A stretch of DNA of 45,689 nucleotides from an uncultured Phocaeicola sp. (GTDB lineage: Bacteria > Bacteroidota > Bacteroidia > Bacteroidales > Bacteroidaceae). Shown in pieces: positions 23,797 to 31,666 of this stretch. Both the position numbers and the translations under genes were made by a program. Every line of letters begins with the position of its first letter. The stretch's first letter is position 1. A model generated the notes under the pieces. That model saw only the letters and a list, made by a program, of their open reading frames with translations. It did not search any database and was not told where the DNA came from. The stretch lies in NCBI GenBank assembly GCA_944322395.1, contig CALUPA010000014.1, forward strand, positions 1-45,689, in the 5' to 3' direction.

Positions 23797-26532
23797 ATGA
23801 ATAACATGGGAAAACGGTTTCTTTCTTTTATCTTTACTTTTATGGTATGCGTTATGCCATGGACTGAGGTATTTTCTCTAGAAAACAGTCATCCACGATA
23901 TCTTACAACAGAAAAAGGTAAAAAGGAAACCCTTAAACTTATAAAGAAAGAAAAGTGGGCAAAGGATGTATTTGACGGGCTTACATCAAAAGTAGAGAAA
24001 TACTCTTCGAAAGGTCCCGAGTGGCTTACTTCCAGACTACAGATGTATTGGAAGTCTCATGCCACTGATGTATATATCAGAGGAGAATATTACGATCATG
24101 CTGGAGGTGAAAAGGCTCCTGCTCCTACAGTGATGTATACTGGTGCACGCAGTCATGCCACTGTTTATCGTCGTCCTAAGTTGGAAGATATTACTCCATA
24201 TCATGAAGATACAAAAGGTATATATCTTGCAAATACTTCATTAAAAGGAGAGCCTATGGAGTGGGCTTCCATTAGCAAGACCGGAAGAATGATAGAGAGT
24301 ATAAATAATGAAATAGTTGGAATAGCCCGTGATGCAGCTTTCCTTTGGTGGCTTACCGGGAAAGATGAATATGCCAGCATGGCGGCTTCTGTGTTTGATA
24401 CATATATGACAGGCATATATTATCGTAATGTACCGATTGATCTGAACAACGGTCATCAGCAGACTCTTGTTGGAATGTCATCATTCGAGGTAATACACGA
24501 GGATATAATCAAGTCGTTAGTACCCCTTTATGATTTTCTTTATACCTATCTTAGTGAAACAAAACCTGAAAAAATGGAAATATATGCTTCTGCTTTTAAG
24601 AAATGGGCAGAGAATATTATTGCTAACGGGGTTCCTCACAACAACTGGAATCTCATGCAGGCACGTTTCGTGATGGATATTGCACTTATTCTGGAAGAAA
24701 ACTCATCTTACACAGACGGTAAAGGACGTGAATATTATATAGACTATATTATAAATCAGTCATCAATCCGTCAGTGGTCGCTCAAGCAGTTGGCAGAATA
24801 TGGCTACGACAACAATACAGGTATATGGGCAGAATGTCCCGGTTACAGTAGTGTCGTAGTAGGCGATTATGCACAGTTTGTCAGTCTGTTCGACCGTAAT
24901 CTGGGACGTGACCTTATGAAAGATATTCCCGTGATTGGCAAGGCTGTGTCCGCCATGCCTCAATACCTCTTCCCTAACATGATGCAGGTAGGTTTTGGCG
25001 ATACACATCCTTCGTATCTTCGTACCGATATCTTCAGATATATGGTGGCCAATGCACAGCAGCACGGCAAGAAAGACGAAGAAGAACATTTCACACGTAT
25101 GTTGAAGCTTTTCGATCCGAATGCAGAGAAACAGTCTGACGGACAAGGTAAGATGCCTGTTGCCGTTACATCGTTCTTCTCTGATAAGCCGTTGAAACTT
25201 AATAGTAAAACAGAAGCCGGAAAGATTGACGATTATGTTACTCCGTCATTCTATGCCCCTAACGTAAGCTGGCTGGTACAGCGTAATGGAATGGACAAAC
25301 AGAACAGTCTTATGATTTCGTTGAATGGAAGTGACGGCAATCACATGCATGCCAACGGTATCAGTATGGAGCTTTACGGAAAAGGGTATCCTCTGGCACC
25401 TGATGCTGGTATAGGACTGACTTTGTATTCCGGACTTGATTATCTGGAGTATTACAGCCAGTTCCCTTCGCATAATACAGTGTGTGTGGACGGTATTTCG
25501 TCATATCCTGTGATGAAGAGCAATCATGCATTTAAGGTAAAGAACCTGTATCCTGCGTCAGGAGTGAAAGTACCATATCGGCCAGTCAGTTACAGTGAAG
25601 TGTATTTCCGTGAACCTGAATCGTATTCAGACCAGACTCGTCTGAACGGTATTATAAATACATCCGATTCTACGGGCTATTATGTAGATATTTTCCGTAG
25701 TCGTAAGGTAGAAGGTGGCGACAAGATGCACGACTACTTTTATCACAACATGGGACAGGTAATGACACTCAAGGCTGCCGACGGAACAGACCTTAATCTT
25801 CAGCCTACACAGGAATTGGCCTTTGCCGGAGCACATTTGTATGCCTATTCATATATCTATGACAAGAAAAGTGCACAGACAGATAAAAACATCAAGGCTG
25901 AATATACCATAAACATGCCTGACAAGAACGATATTACCATGAATATGTGGATGAAGGGTGAGAAAGACAGAGAAGTGTTCTCGGCACTTAGTCCTATGAC
26001 AGAAGGACTAAGCCGTATAAAAGGAATGCCGTACGATATAAAGAAACAGCCTACACTGACATTCGTGGCACGTCAGAAAGGTGAGGCATGGACACGTCCG
26101 TTCGTAAGCATATTCGAGCCAGTAACCAAATTATCCCCTTCGGCAATAAGTTCGGTGGAATATCCTTCGGTTAAGTCGGAAGTCGCTTCAGGCAGCAATG
26201 TGGCCGTTAAGGTAAATCTTAAAAACGGAAACTGCGATTTGATTTTGTCATCAGATGCTAATACGGATATTTACAGAACAGAGAATGTTGAAACAAAATC
26301 TACATACAGCATATGCCGTACAAAAGAAGGCAGTCCGGTGTTGGTATTTATGGGTAACGGTACATACTACAAGGGTTCAGGTGTAGAAATTAAGACATCT
26401 GTGCCTGGTGATGTGTTGTTGTACTCCGATGCGGACGGATGGAAGTATACATCTTCTGTAGATTTTGAGATTATGATATTGGGAAAGAGTTATAAGTTGG
26501 AAAAAACTGCAAATTCAGGTGTTATAAAGTAA
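23797..26532 (+). CDS. Heparinase II/III-like polysaccharide lyase
   Basis: A 911-residue secreted protein from ATG 23797 (another in-frame ATG lies at 23806). The signal sequence is GKRFLSFIFTFMVCVMPWTEVFS. Residues about 30-440 form an alpha-helical toroid (ARDAAFLWWLTGKDEYASMA, GVPHNNWNLMQARFVMDIAL, WSLKQLAEYGYDNNTGIWAE). From about 480 comes the Hepar_II_III-type beta-sandwich with MISLNGSDGNHMHANGISM and PSHNTVCVDGISSYP, the usual His and Asn sites of this lyase fold. Families with this architecture (PL12, PL15, PL17, PL21 and others) cleave uronic-acid polysaccharides by beta-elimination, leaving the unsaturated ends that GH105 enzymes remove. The exact family and substrate are open; absence of sulfatases argues against heparin. 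The second half seems richer in G+C than its neighbours. The GH28-like gene follows after 17 bases. Confidence 0.82.
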   Translation: MNNMGKRFLSFIFTFMVCVMPWTEVFSLENSHPRYLTTEKGKKETLKLIKKEKWAKDVFDGLTSKVEKYSSKGPEWLTSRLQMYWKSHATDVYIRGEYYDHAGGEKAPAPTVMYTGARSHATVYRRPKLEDITPYHEDTKGIYLANTSLKGEPMEWASISKTGRMIESINNEIVGIARDAAFLWWLTGKDEYASMAASVFDTYMTGIYYRNVPIDLNNGHQQTLVGMSSFEVIHEDIIKSLVPLYDFLYTYLSETKPEKMEIYASAFKKWAENIIANGVPHNNWNLMQARFVMDIALILEENSSYTDGKGREYYIDYIINQSSIRQWSLKQLAEYGYDNNTGIWAECPGYSSVVVGDYAQFVSLFDRNLGRDLMKDIPVIGKAVSAMPQYLFPNMMQVGFGDTHPSYLRTDIFRYMVANAQQHGKKDEEEHFTRMLKLFDPNAEKQSDGQGKMPVAVTSFFSDKPLKLNSKTEAGKIDDYVTPSFYAPNVSWLVQRNGMDKQNSLMISLNGSDGNHMHANGISMELYGKGYPLAPDAGIGLTLYSGLDYLEYYSQFPSHNTVCVDGISSYPVMKSNHAFKVKNLYPASGVKVPYRPVSYSEVYFREPESYSDQTRLNGIINTSDSTGYYVDIFRSRKVEGGDKMHDYFYHNMGQVMTLKAADGTDLNLQPTQELAFAGAHLYAYSYIYDKKSAQTDKNIKAEYTINMPDKNDITMNMWMKGEKDREVFSALSPMTEGLSRIKGMPYDIKKQPTLTFVARQKGEAWTRPFVSIFEPVTKLSPSAISSVEYPSVKSEVASGSNVAVKVNLKNGNCDLILSSDANTDIYRTENVETKSTYSICRTKEGSPVLVFMGNGTYYKGSGVEIKTSVPGDVLLYSDADGWKYTSSVDFEIMILGKSYKLEKTANSGVIK

Positions 26533-26549
26533 TTCTATAATAAATATTT

Positions 26550-27938
26550 ATGAGACTTTTTAATCTTTTATTGTTATTGTTGCTCACATCTTCAAGTTTA
26601 AGAGCTCAACTTTATACGTATCCGGAAGGTCTAAGGACGGGAATACCTCATAATGACGATTTTACCGTAAGGGTAAGAATTAAAGGAGGGGAATGGAAGG
26701 AAACTTTTGAGTATAAGGTACAAGTAGATATGGACAGGGTTCAGGATGCATCTATGGTACAGTTTGACATGGATGAACCTGTTGAGGTAATGGTAAAGAA
26801 GAATAACGGACTGATTCAGACTGTGGATATCAGACCTAAATCGAAAGGAATAGAGTATAAACAGGTGGAGAACTGTATTCTGTTTACTCTTGACAAGCCA
26901 CAGTACCTTTCTGTTGAATTTAACGGTGACCGCTTGCACAACCTACATTTGTTTGCAAATCCTGTAGAAAAAGAGATTTATACAGAAAGTAAGGAAGGAG
27001 TGATGTATTTCGGTCCTGGAACTCATAGACCTAAAGACTTGCCTAACAATCAGATTAGGATACCGAGCAATACTACTGTGTATCTTGCACCGGGGGCTGT
27101 TGTTGAGGCTAAACTTTTGGTCGACAATGCTGAGAACGTAAAAATTATAGGTCGTGGTATTATATACAAAGGGATAAGAGGGATAGAAGTTACAGACTCT
27201 AAGAATGTTTATATTGATGGTATCACAGTTGTTAACCCAGACCATTATTCGATATTCGGAGGTGGTTCCAAGGATATTACTGTGAGAAATTTCAAGTCGT
27301 TCAGTTGTCGTGGATGGTCGGATGGTATTGATATGATGAGTTGCCAGAATATTGACATCGAGAATATCTTTATGCGCAACAGTGATGACTGTATGGCTTT
27401 TTACAATCATCGCTGGAACTGGTGGGGAGGTACGAACAACGTGAATGTGCGCCGTGCTATACTTTGGGCAGATATTGCTCATCCTATAAACATAGGCGGT
27501 CATGGAGATCCGGAAGCAGAGATAGGTGAGAACATTGAAAACCTGACTTTCAAGGATATTGACATACTTGAACATGATGAGGATGACTATCCATATCAGG
27601 GATGTATGGCCGTGGTTTGTGGTGACAAGAATCTGGCAAGGAACATTCTGTTTGAGGATATACGTATAGAAAGCATCCAGGAAGGAATGATGTTTAATAT
27701 CCGTGTGAACTATAATCCTAAGTATGACAGGGCACCTGGTCGTGGAATAGACGGACTTACATTCAGGAACATCAGATTCAACGGCATAGGTGAGAACCGT
27801 CCTGTGATTTACGGATTTGATAAAGACAGAATGGTGAAGAATATTACTTTTGAGGATGTATGGATAAATGGTGAGAAACTTAATGGACTTGATTATTTCC
27901 TGATGAATGAGTTTGTGGAGAATGTGGTTGTAAAATAA
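26550..27938 (+). CDS. GH28-like right-handed beta-helix glycoside hydrolase
   Basis: A 462-residue secreted protein (signal MRLFNLLLLLLLTSSSLRAQ). After an N-terminal beta-sandwich (about 25-140) comes a parallel beta-helix typical of GH28 and its relative GH49: IRIPSNTTVYLAPGAVV, VKIIGRGIIYKGIRGIEVTD. The four usual GH28 sites have counterparts: SDGIDMMS for NTDG, NSDDCMAF for the DD pair, INIGGHGDPE for GHG, and NIRVNY for RxK. GH28 enzymes hydrolyse alpha-1,4-linked galacturonic acid and related pectic linkages, whereas GH49 acts on alpha-glucans. The deviating motifs, especially NIRVNY, mean a substrate other than plain polygalacturonan is likely. It is co-transcribed with the lyase gene upstream. 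Confidence 0.82.
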   Translation: MRLFNLLLLLLLTSSSLRAQLYTYPEGLRTGIPHNDDFTVRVRIKGGEWKETFEYKVQVDMDRVQDASMVQFDMDEPVEVMVKKNNGLIQTVDIRPKSKGIEYKQVENCILFTLDKPQYLSVEFNGDRLHNLHLFANPVEKEIYTESKEGVMYFGPGTHRPKDLPNNQIRIPSNTTVYLAPGAVVEAKLLVDNAENVKIIGRGIIYKGIRGIEVTDSKNVYIDGITVVNPDHYSIFGGGSKDITVRNFKSFSCRGWSDGIDMMSCQNIDIENIFMRNSDDCMAFYNHRWNWWGGTNNVNVRRAILWADIAHPINIGGHGDPEAEIGENIENLTFKDIDILEHDEDDYPYQGCMAVVCGDKNLARNILFEDIRIESIQEGMMFNIRVNYNPKYDRAPGRGIDGLTFRNIRFNGIGENRPVIYGFDKDRMVKNITFEDVWINGEKLNGLDYFLMNEFVENVVVK

Positions 27939-27939
27939 C

Positions 27940-27971
27940 ATTAGCCACGGTTGCTAATAATATATTTTTTT
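27940..27971 (+). terminator. Small hairpin plus T7 tract after the GH28-like gene
   Basis: ATTAGC (27940-27945) and GCTAAT (27953-27958) can pair around a 7-base loop, and a T7 run follows at 27965-27971. The stem is short (6 bp), so termination may be partial. It overlaps the -33 region of the next promoter, so the palindrome could equally be an operator. Confidence 0.4.
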
Positions 27972-27980
27972 ATATATTTG
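27951..27980 (+). promoter_or_regulatory. Bacteroides-type promoter for the membrane AraC regulator
   Basis: TTG at 27951-27953 and TATATTTG at 27973-27980 match the -33 and -7 consensus with the ideal 19-base spacing. Transcription should start near 27987, giving a leader of about 29 bases to ATG 28016. It is the best-formed promoter in the window, suggesting steady expression of the regulator. Confidence 0.75.
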
Positions 27981-28015
27981 CTCAGTAATTAACATCGTTG
28001 ACAATAGCATGTATA

Positions 28016-30916
28016 ATGAGGCTCATATATAAATACATATTGTTCTTATACTTATTACTGACCACATATCTGCAACTGTATGCTTTTCAGGAAACATTCA
28101 GAGGGCTGTCTGTACAGGAAGGTATGACTGACCTTGTAGTAAATTCCATTTATAAGGATGCCCGTGGATTTGTATGGTTCGGAACAAACTCTTCTTTGGA
28201 AAGATTTGATGGAGTACGCCTTAAACGATATGACATAAATATGTCTGATAATAACAGAAAGCGTGTATATTCTATAACAGAAAGTCCGTCATATGGCTTT
28301 TTGTGTGGAACAGGAGGCGGTTTGTTTCGTCTTGATTCGCTTTCTGATAAGTTTGTCCCTTTTCTTCGTGAGAATATATCCTCAAAAGTAAATGCAATGT
28401 ATAGTTTCTCTTTCGACACGCTGCTTGTAGCTTCGGATGAGGGACTTTATGTATGTAATAGGGAGAATGTAAGAAAAGTCCTGTTCAACAGCAATCTTTT
28501 CTCTCCAGAAAATAAGTTGACAGGAATAACTATATCGCCCGATTCATCATCTGTATGGTTGTCTACAATGAATGGAGTGATATGGTATCAACCTTCTACT
28601 GGCAGACATGAAAGATTTGATTGTAAAATAAATGGATTATCCAACTCATTTTACAACGTGACTTCCATAGGTAATTTCCTGTATTTAGGAACTATGGAAC
28701 GAGGAATTATGCGTTTTGATACACGTACCCATGAGTTTGGCAATTATATTGATGTTGGATGCAGTGTGATTTCTTCGTTGTCGTCTGACGGAAAGGATTT
28801 GCTGTATGTTGGAACAGATGGTAATGGTGTACATTTCATTTCAGTGGAAAGGAAGGAGATAGTAAAATCATATCGTCATGTTCCTGGAAGGAAGGATGGA
28901 ATACGTTCCAATTCTGTATATTCAGTATTGGTGGATAGGGATGGTCTGCTATGGACAGGGCTTTATCAGTTGGGAGTGGACTATACATTGTATCAGAGTG
29001 GACTTTTCAGTGTATACAAGTGGAAGGATAAGTTTACTACCAAAGATATGCCTGTAAGGACAATATCCTTTAATGGCAAGCAGCGTCTTATTGGTTCAAG
29101 AGACGGGCTTGTTTTTATTGATGAGTCAAGAGATATAGTCAGAACATTTAATGTTCCGGAACTTAGAGCGAATATGATAATATCCAGTTGTTATTTTGAT
29201 GGTTTGTTCTATGTTGGTACATACGGGGGAGGAATGTACACCTTTAATCCTATAACTCTTTCTATTTCTGATTTTCCTAAGAATGTTGACGATGATACAT
29301 TCTTAAGTGGACATATATTTTCTATTCGTCCTGATTACGAAGGAAACCTATGGATTGGTACATCTTCAGGATTATATTCTTTTAAGGACGGTGAACAGAT
29401 TTACCATTTTACCTCTGCACATTCCAAGATTCCTGAGGGAAATGTGTATGAGATATTTTTTGATTCTTCCAAGAAAGGCTGGATATGCACTGAGAGTGGT
29501 GTATGCTTGTGGGAACCTTCATTAAGGGCAATTAGAAATAATGTATTTCCTGACGGCTTTGTGAATGATTCGAAAATAAGGACTGTTTATGAAACAGCAG
29601 ATGGCAAGCTTTATTTTCTTCCTGAAAAAGGTAATGTGTTTTGTACCGATGTCATTATGGATGAGTTCTTTTTTGTCGATAGTGCACCTATTTTCAGTAA
29701 CAAACAGTTCCTTTCTGTAATTGAAGATAATGTCGGGGGTATTTTTATTACAACTAATAACGGACTGTACAGGGTAGACAGCTGTAAGAATGTAATACCT
29801 TATAATTTCACAGATGGTATTCCTGATCCGATATTTACAAATTGTACAGCGGTTAGAGATTCATCCGGTATGTTTTGGTTTGGTAATTCTAAAGGACTGG
29901 TTTATTTGAAGTCTGATAGAATTAACAGCTTGCATAAGCATCCTTACAGAATAGAGATTACTGATGTGATGGTTAATGGAAAGGCTTATGCAAACAATAT
30001 AGTAAGGGAAAGTAGTGATATGTATAGCCTGGAAATGGATAACTCTACACATAATCTCAAAGTATTGTTTTCCGGTCTTATATATAGTGACCCTTCTTAT
30101 ATGATTTATGAATATAGCTTGGATAATTCTGACAGCTGGAAACCCCTGCATGGAACTTCAGAGATTTCATTGTTTGACGTCAAGAAAAATACATTGCTTA
30201 TGATTCGTAGGGCTGGTTATCCGGAGTCGCAAATATCACTTTGTATAAATGTAAAGAGGAATAATATAGCAATAATAATCATAGTATGTGTTGTAATAGC
30301 ATGTTCTGCATTTATATATATATTCAGGAAGAGGGCTATAAAAATTACTGTAGGTAACCTTAAAAGACTTGTATTATGGTTGCAGCAAAAGGAGAAGCGT
30401 GGTAATGATTCAAATAATATATCTGACTATAGTTCAGAGACAGGAGATAATTTTCTTGAGGATTTTCATGAGGATGATATAGAATCTTGTACGGATGATG
30501 GTCAGTCTTATGTCAGTGAGGATAAATACAAGAATTACAAGTTATCAGATGAAGAGTGTAAGAGACTGATGAAGATTCTGGATAAAGAAATGATTAAAAA
30601 GAAATTATATACTAACAAGTCTTTGAAAATAGCAGATTTGGCAGTAGTGGCAAATACGTCCTCGCATGCTTTGTCTTATGTATTCAACCAGTATTTGCAG
30701 AAAAGTTATTATGACTATATAAATGAGTATAGGGTAGAGGAGTTTAAATCTGCTATTAATGAAGAGAAGTTTTCTAAATATACTCTTGAAGCTTTGTCCG
30801 AGCATTGTGGTTTTAGTTCCAGAGCTTCGTTTTTCCGCTCATTCAAGAAAGTTACAGGAATAACTCCTAATGAATATATTAAGAATATAAAATCAAATAA
30901 CAGGAGTGAAAAGTAA
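28016..30916 (+). CDS. Membrane-spanning AraC-type regulator with Reg_prop sensor but no kinase/receiver
   Basis: A 966-residue protein from ATG 28016, 29 bases after the predicted transcription start. It has a signal sequence (MRLIYKYILFLYLLLTTYLQLYAF) and a periplasmic propeller sensor with Reg_prop motifs (GFVWFGTNSSLERFDG, GLFYVGTYGGGMYTF, GNLWIGTSSGLYSF, MFWFGNSKGLVYL). A Y_Y_Y-like domain (about 640-735) and one membrane segment (NIAIIIIVCVVIACSAFIYIF, about 748-770) follow. An acidic linker leads straight to an AraC HTH over the last 100 residues (LKIADLAVVANTSSHALSYV and LEALSEHCGFSSRASFFRSF). The H-box, ATP-binding and receiver motifs of an HTCS are all missing, in a protein about 380 residues shorter than the window's HTCS. 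It should therefore signal by ligand-driven conformational change through the membrane, as a one-component regulator. Its target is probably the lyase/GH28-like genes upstream or the sigma-susCD unit downstream. Confidence 0.88.
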   Translation: MRLIYKYILFLYLLLTTYLQLYAFQETFRGLSVQEGMTDLVVNSIYKDARGFVWFGTNSSLERFDGVRLKRYDINMSDNNRKRVYSITESPSYGFLCGTGGGLFRLDSLSDKFVPFLRENISSKVNAMYSFSFDTLLVASDEGLYVCNRENVRKVLFNSNLFSPENKLTGITISPDSSSVWLSTMNGVIWYQPSTGRHERFDCKINGLSNSFYNVTSIGNFLYLGTMERGIMRFDTRTHEFGNYIDVGCSVISSLSSDGKDLLYVGTDGNGVHFISVERKEIVKSYRHVPGRKDGIRSNSVYSVLVDRDGLLWTGLYQLGVDYTLYQSGLFSVYKWKDKFTTKDMPVRTISFNGKQRLIGSRDGLVFIDESRDIVRTFNVPELRANMIISSCYFDGLFYVGTYGGGMYTFNPITLSISDFPKNVDDDTFLSGHIFSIRPDYEGNLWIGTSSGLYSFKDGEQIYHFTSAHSKIPEGNVYEIFFDSSKKGWICTESGVCLWEPSLRAIRNNVFPDGFVNDSKIRTVYETADGKLYFLPEKGNVFCTDVIMDEFFFVDSAPIFSNKQFLSVIEDNVGGIFITTNNGLYRVDSCKNVIPYNFTDGIPDPIFTNCTAVRDSSGMFWFGNSKGLVYLKSDRINSLHKHPYRIEITDVMVNGKAYANNIVRESSDMYSLEMDNSTHNLKVLFSGLIYSDPSYMIYEYSLDNSDSWKPLHGTSEISLFDVKKNTLLMIRRAGYPESQISLCINVKRNNIAIIIIVCVVIACSAFIYIFRKRAIKITVGNLKRLVLWLQQKEKRGNDSNNISDYSSETGDNFLEDFHEDDIESCTDDGQSYVSEDKYKNYKLSDEECKRLMKILDKEMIKKKLYTNKSLKIADLAVVANTSSHALSYVFNQYLQKSYYDYINEYRVEEFKSAINEEKFSKYTLEALSEHCGFSSRASFFRSFKKVTGITPNEYIKNIKSNNRSEK

Positions 30917-30936
30917 TATTGACGATACTGTGTTTC

Positions 30937-30960
30937 AGTCTCAAATTATTTTGTGAGACT
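30937..30960 (+). terminator. Hairpin after the AraC regulator gene
   Basis: AGTCTCA (30937-30943) and TGAGACT (30954-30960) pair perfectly around an AT-rich loop, 21 bases after the regulator's stop. AGTCTCAAAT recurs at 31043-31052 just upstream of the sigma-factor promoter, so one copy may also be a binding site. Confidence 0.45.
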
Positions 30961-31052
30961 ATTCTCTTCTGTGTGTAAATGTTTGATTATTAAATAGATA
31001 TATCGGCGGATAGTCTAAACGCATTATGAGAGATTAATCGTAGTCTCAAATA

Positions 31053-31084
31053 TTTTCCATGTAATATTTTCTTCCATAATTTTG
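31053..31084 (+). promoter_or_regulatory. Promoter for the ECF sigma factor / second susCD operon
   Basis: TAATTTTG at 31077-31084 matches the -7 consensus exactly and is identical to the -7 element of the first susC operon. About 20 bases upstream, TTTTC (about 31052-31056) is an imperfect -33. Transcription should begin near 31091, downstream of an in-frame TTG at 31082. ATG 31124 is therefore the usable start of the sigma gene. Confidence 0.6.
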
Positions 31085-31123
31085 CGTCAGAAACATGAAC
31101 GTAAAACCATAAAATATAATAGT

Positions 31124-31639
31124 ATGGAAGGCAGTATCGAGAAATCTTACAATCTGGTGGCAGAGGCATTTCAGTCTCACCATTCTCATTTGTTGGCTTA
31201 TATAGGTTACAGGATAGGCAATGATGATGATGCTGAGGATTTGGTGCAGGATGTTTTTGTTCGCCTTTTGGAGTGCGGAAAAATGTTGCGTGAAGATACT
31301 ATTAAGAGTTTCGTCTTTACAATTGCCAATAATCTTATTACTGATTACTTGCGTCGTTTTTATAAGAAACAGGAAATAACTTCTTATATGATGGAGTCTA
31401 TTAAGCCTGAAGTACGTTCTTTCGAAAGTGATATTATAGCTCGTGATTTAGAGAAACATGAGAAGGCTGTAATGCATATGCTTCCATCCCAAAGAAAGAA
31501 AATATATTATATGAACAGGTTTATGGATATGTCGTCAGATGATATATCCGATAAGCTTTGTTTGTCTAAACGGACAGTCGAGAATCATCTTTTTCTCGGT
31601 AGAAAGGAAATTAGAAAATATATCAAAGAATGTATATAA
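31124..31639 (+). CDS. ECF-type RNA polymerase sigma factor (orphan, no anti-sigma gene)
   Basis: A 171-residue cytoplasmic sigma-70 family protein. Region 2 is about 10-75 (DDAEDLVQDVFVRLLE and SFVFTIANNLITDYLRRFY), and region 4 is about 115-168 (LPSQRKKIYYMNRFMDMS ... LCLSKRTVENHLFLGRKEIR) with a clear helix-turn-helix. Length and layout fit the group that drives susCD-type operons in Bacteroidota. Such sigma factors are usually followed by a FecR-type anti-sigma gene and a SusC with an STN domain. Here susC follows after 27 bases, no anti-sigma gene is present, and that SusC has no STN domain. Control must be by another route, for example transcription of the sigma gene under one of the local regulators. 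Confidence 0.93.
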   Translation: MEGSIEKSYNLVAEAFQSHHSHLLAYIGYRIGNDDDAEDLVQDVFVRLLECGKMLREDTIKSFVFTIANNLITDYLRRFYKKQEITSYMMESIKPEVRSFESDIIARDLEKHEKAVMHMLPSQRKKIYYMNRFMDMSSDDISDKLCLSKRTVENHLFLGRKEIRKYIKECI

Positions 31640-31666
31640 TTTAATGTCAAATTAAAATTTAATTAC

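Noticed and set aside
26943-27941. A 332-residue open frame on the - strand across the GH28-like gene
   Set aside because: It lies wholly opposite a well-recognised beta-helix gene, its translation is rich in His, Ile and Tyr without a family motif, and it has no start context of its own.
31082-31123. TTG start extending the sigma factor by 14 residues
   Set aside because: The TTG overlaps the -7 promoter element TAATTTTG, so it would not be in the transcript; ATG 31124 is the first sensible start.
31640-31666. A search for a FecR-type anti-sigma gene between sigma factor and susC
   Set aside because: Only 27 non-coding bases lie between them, and no FecR-like frame exists elsewhere in the window.
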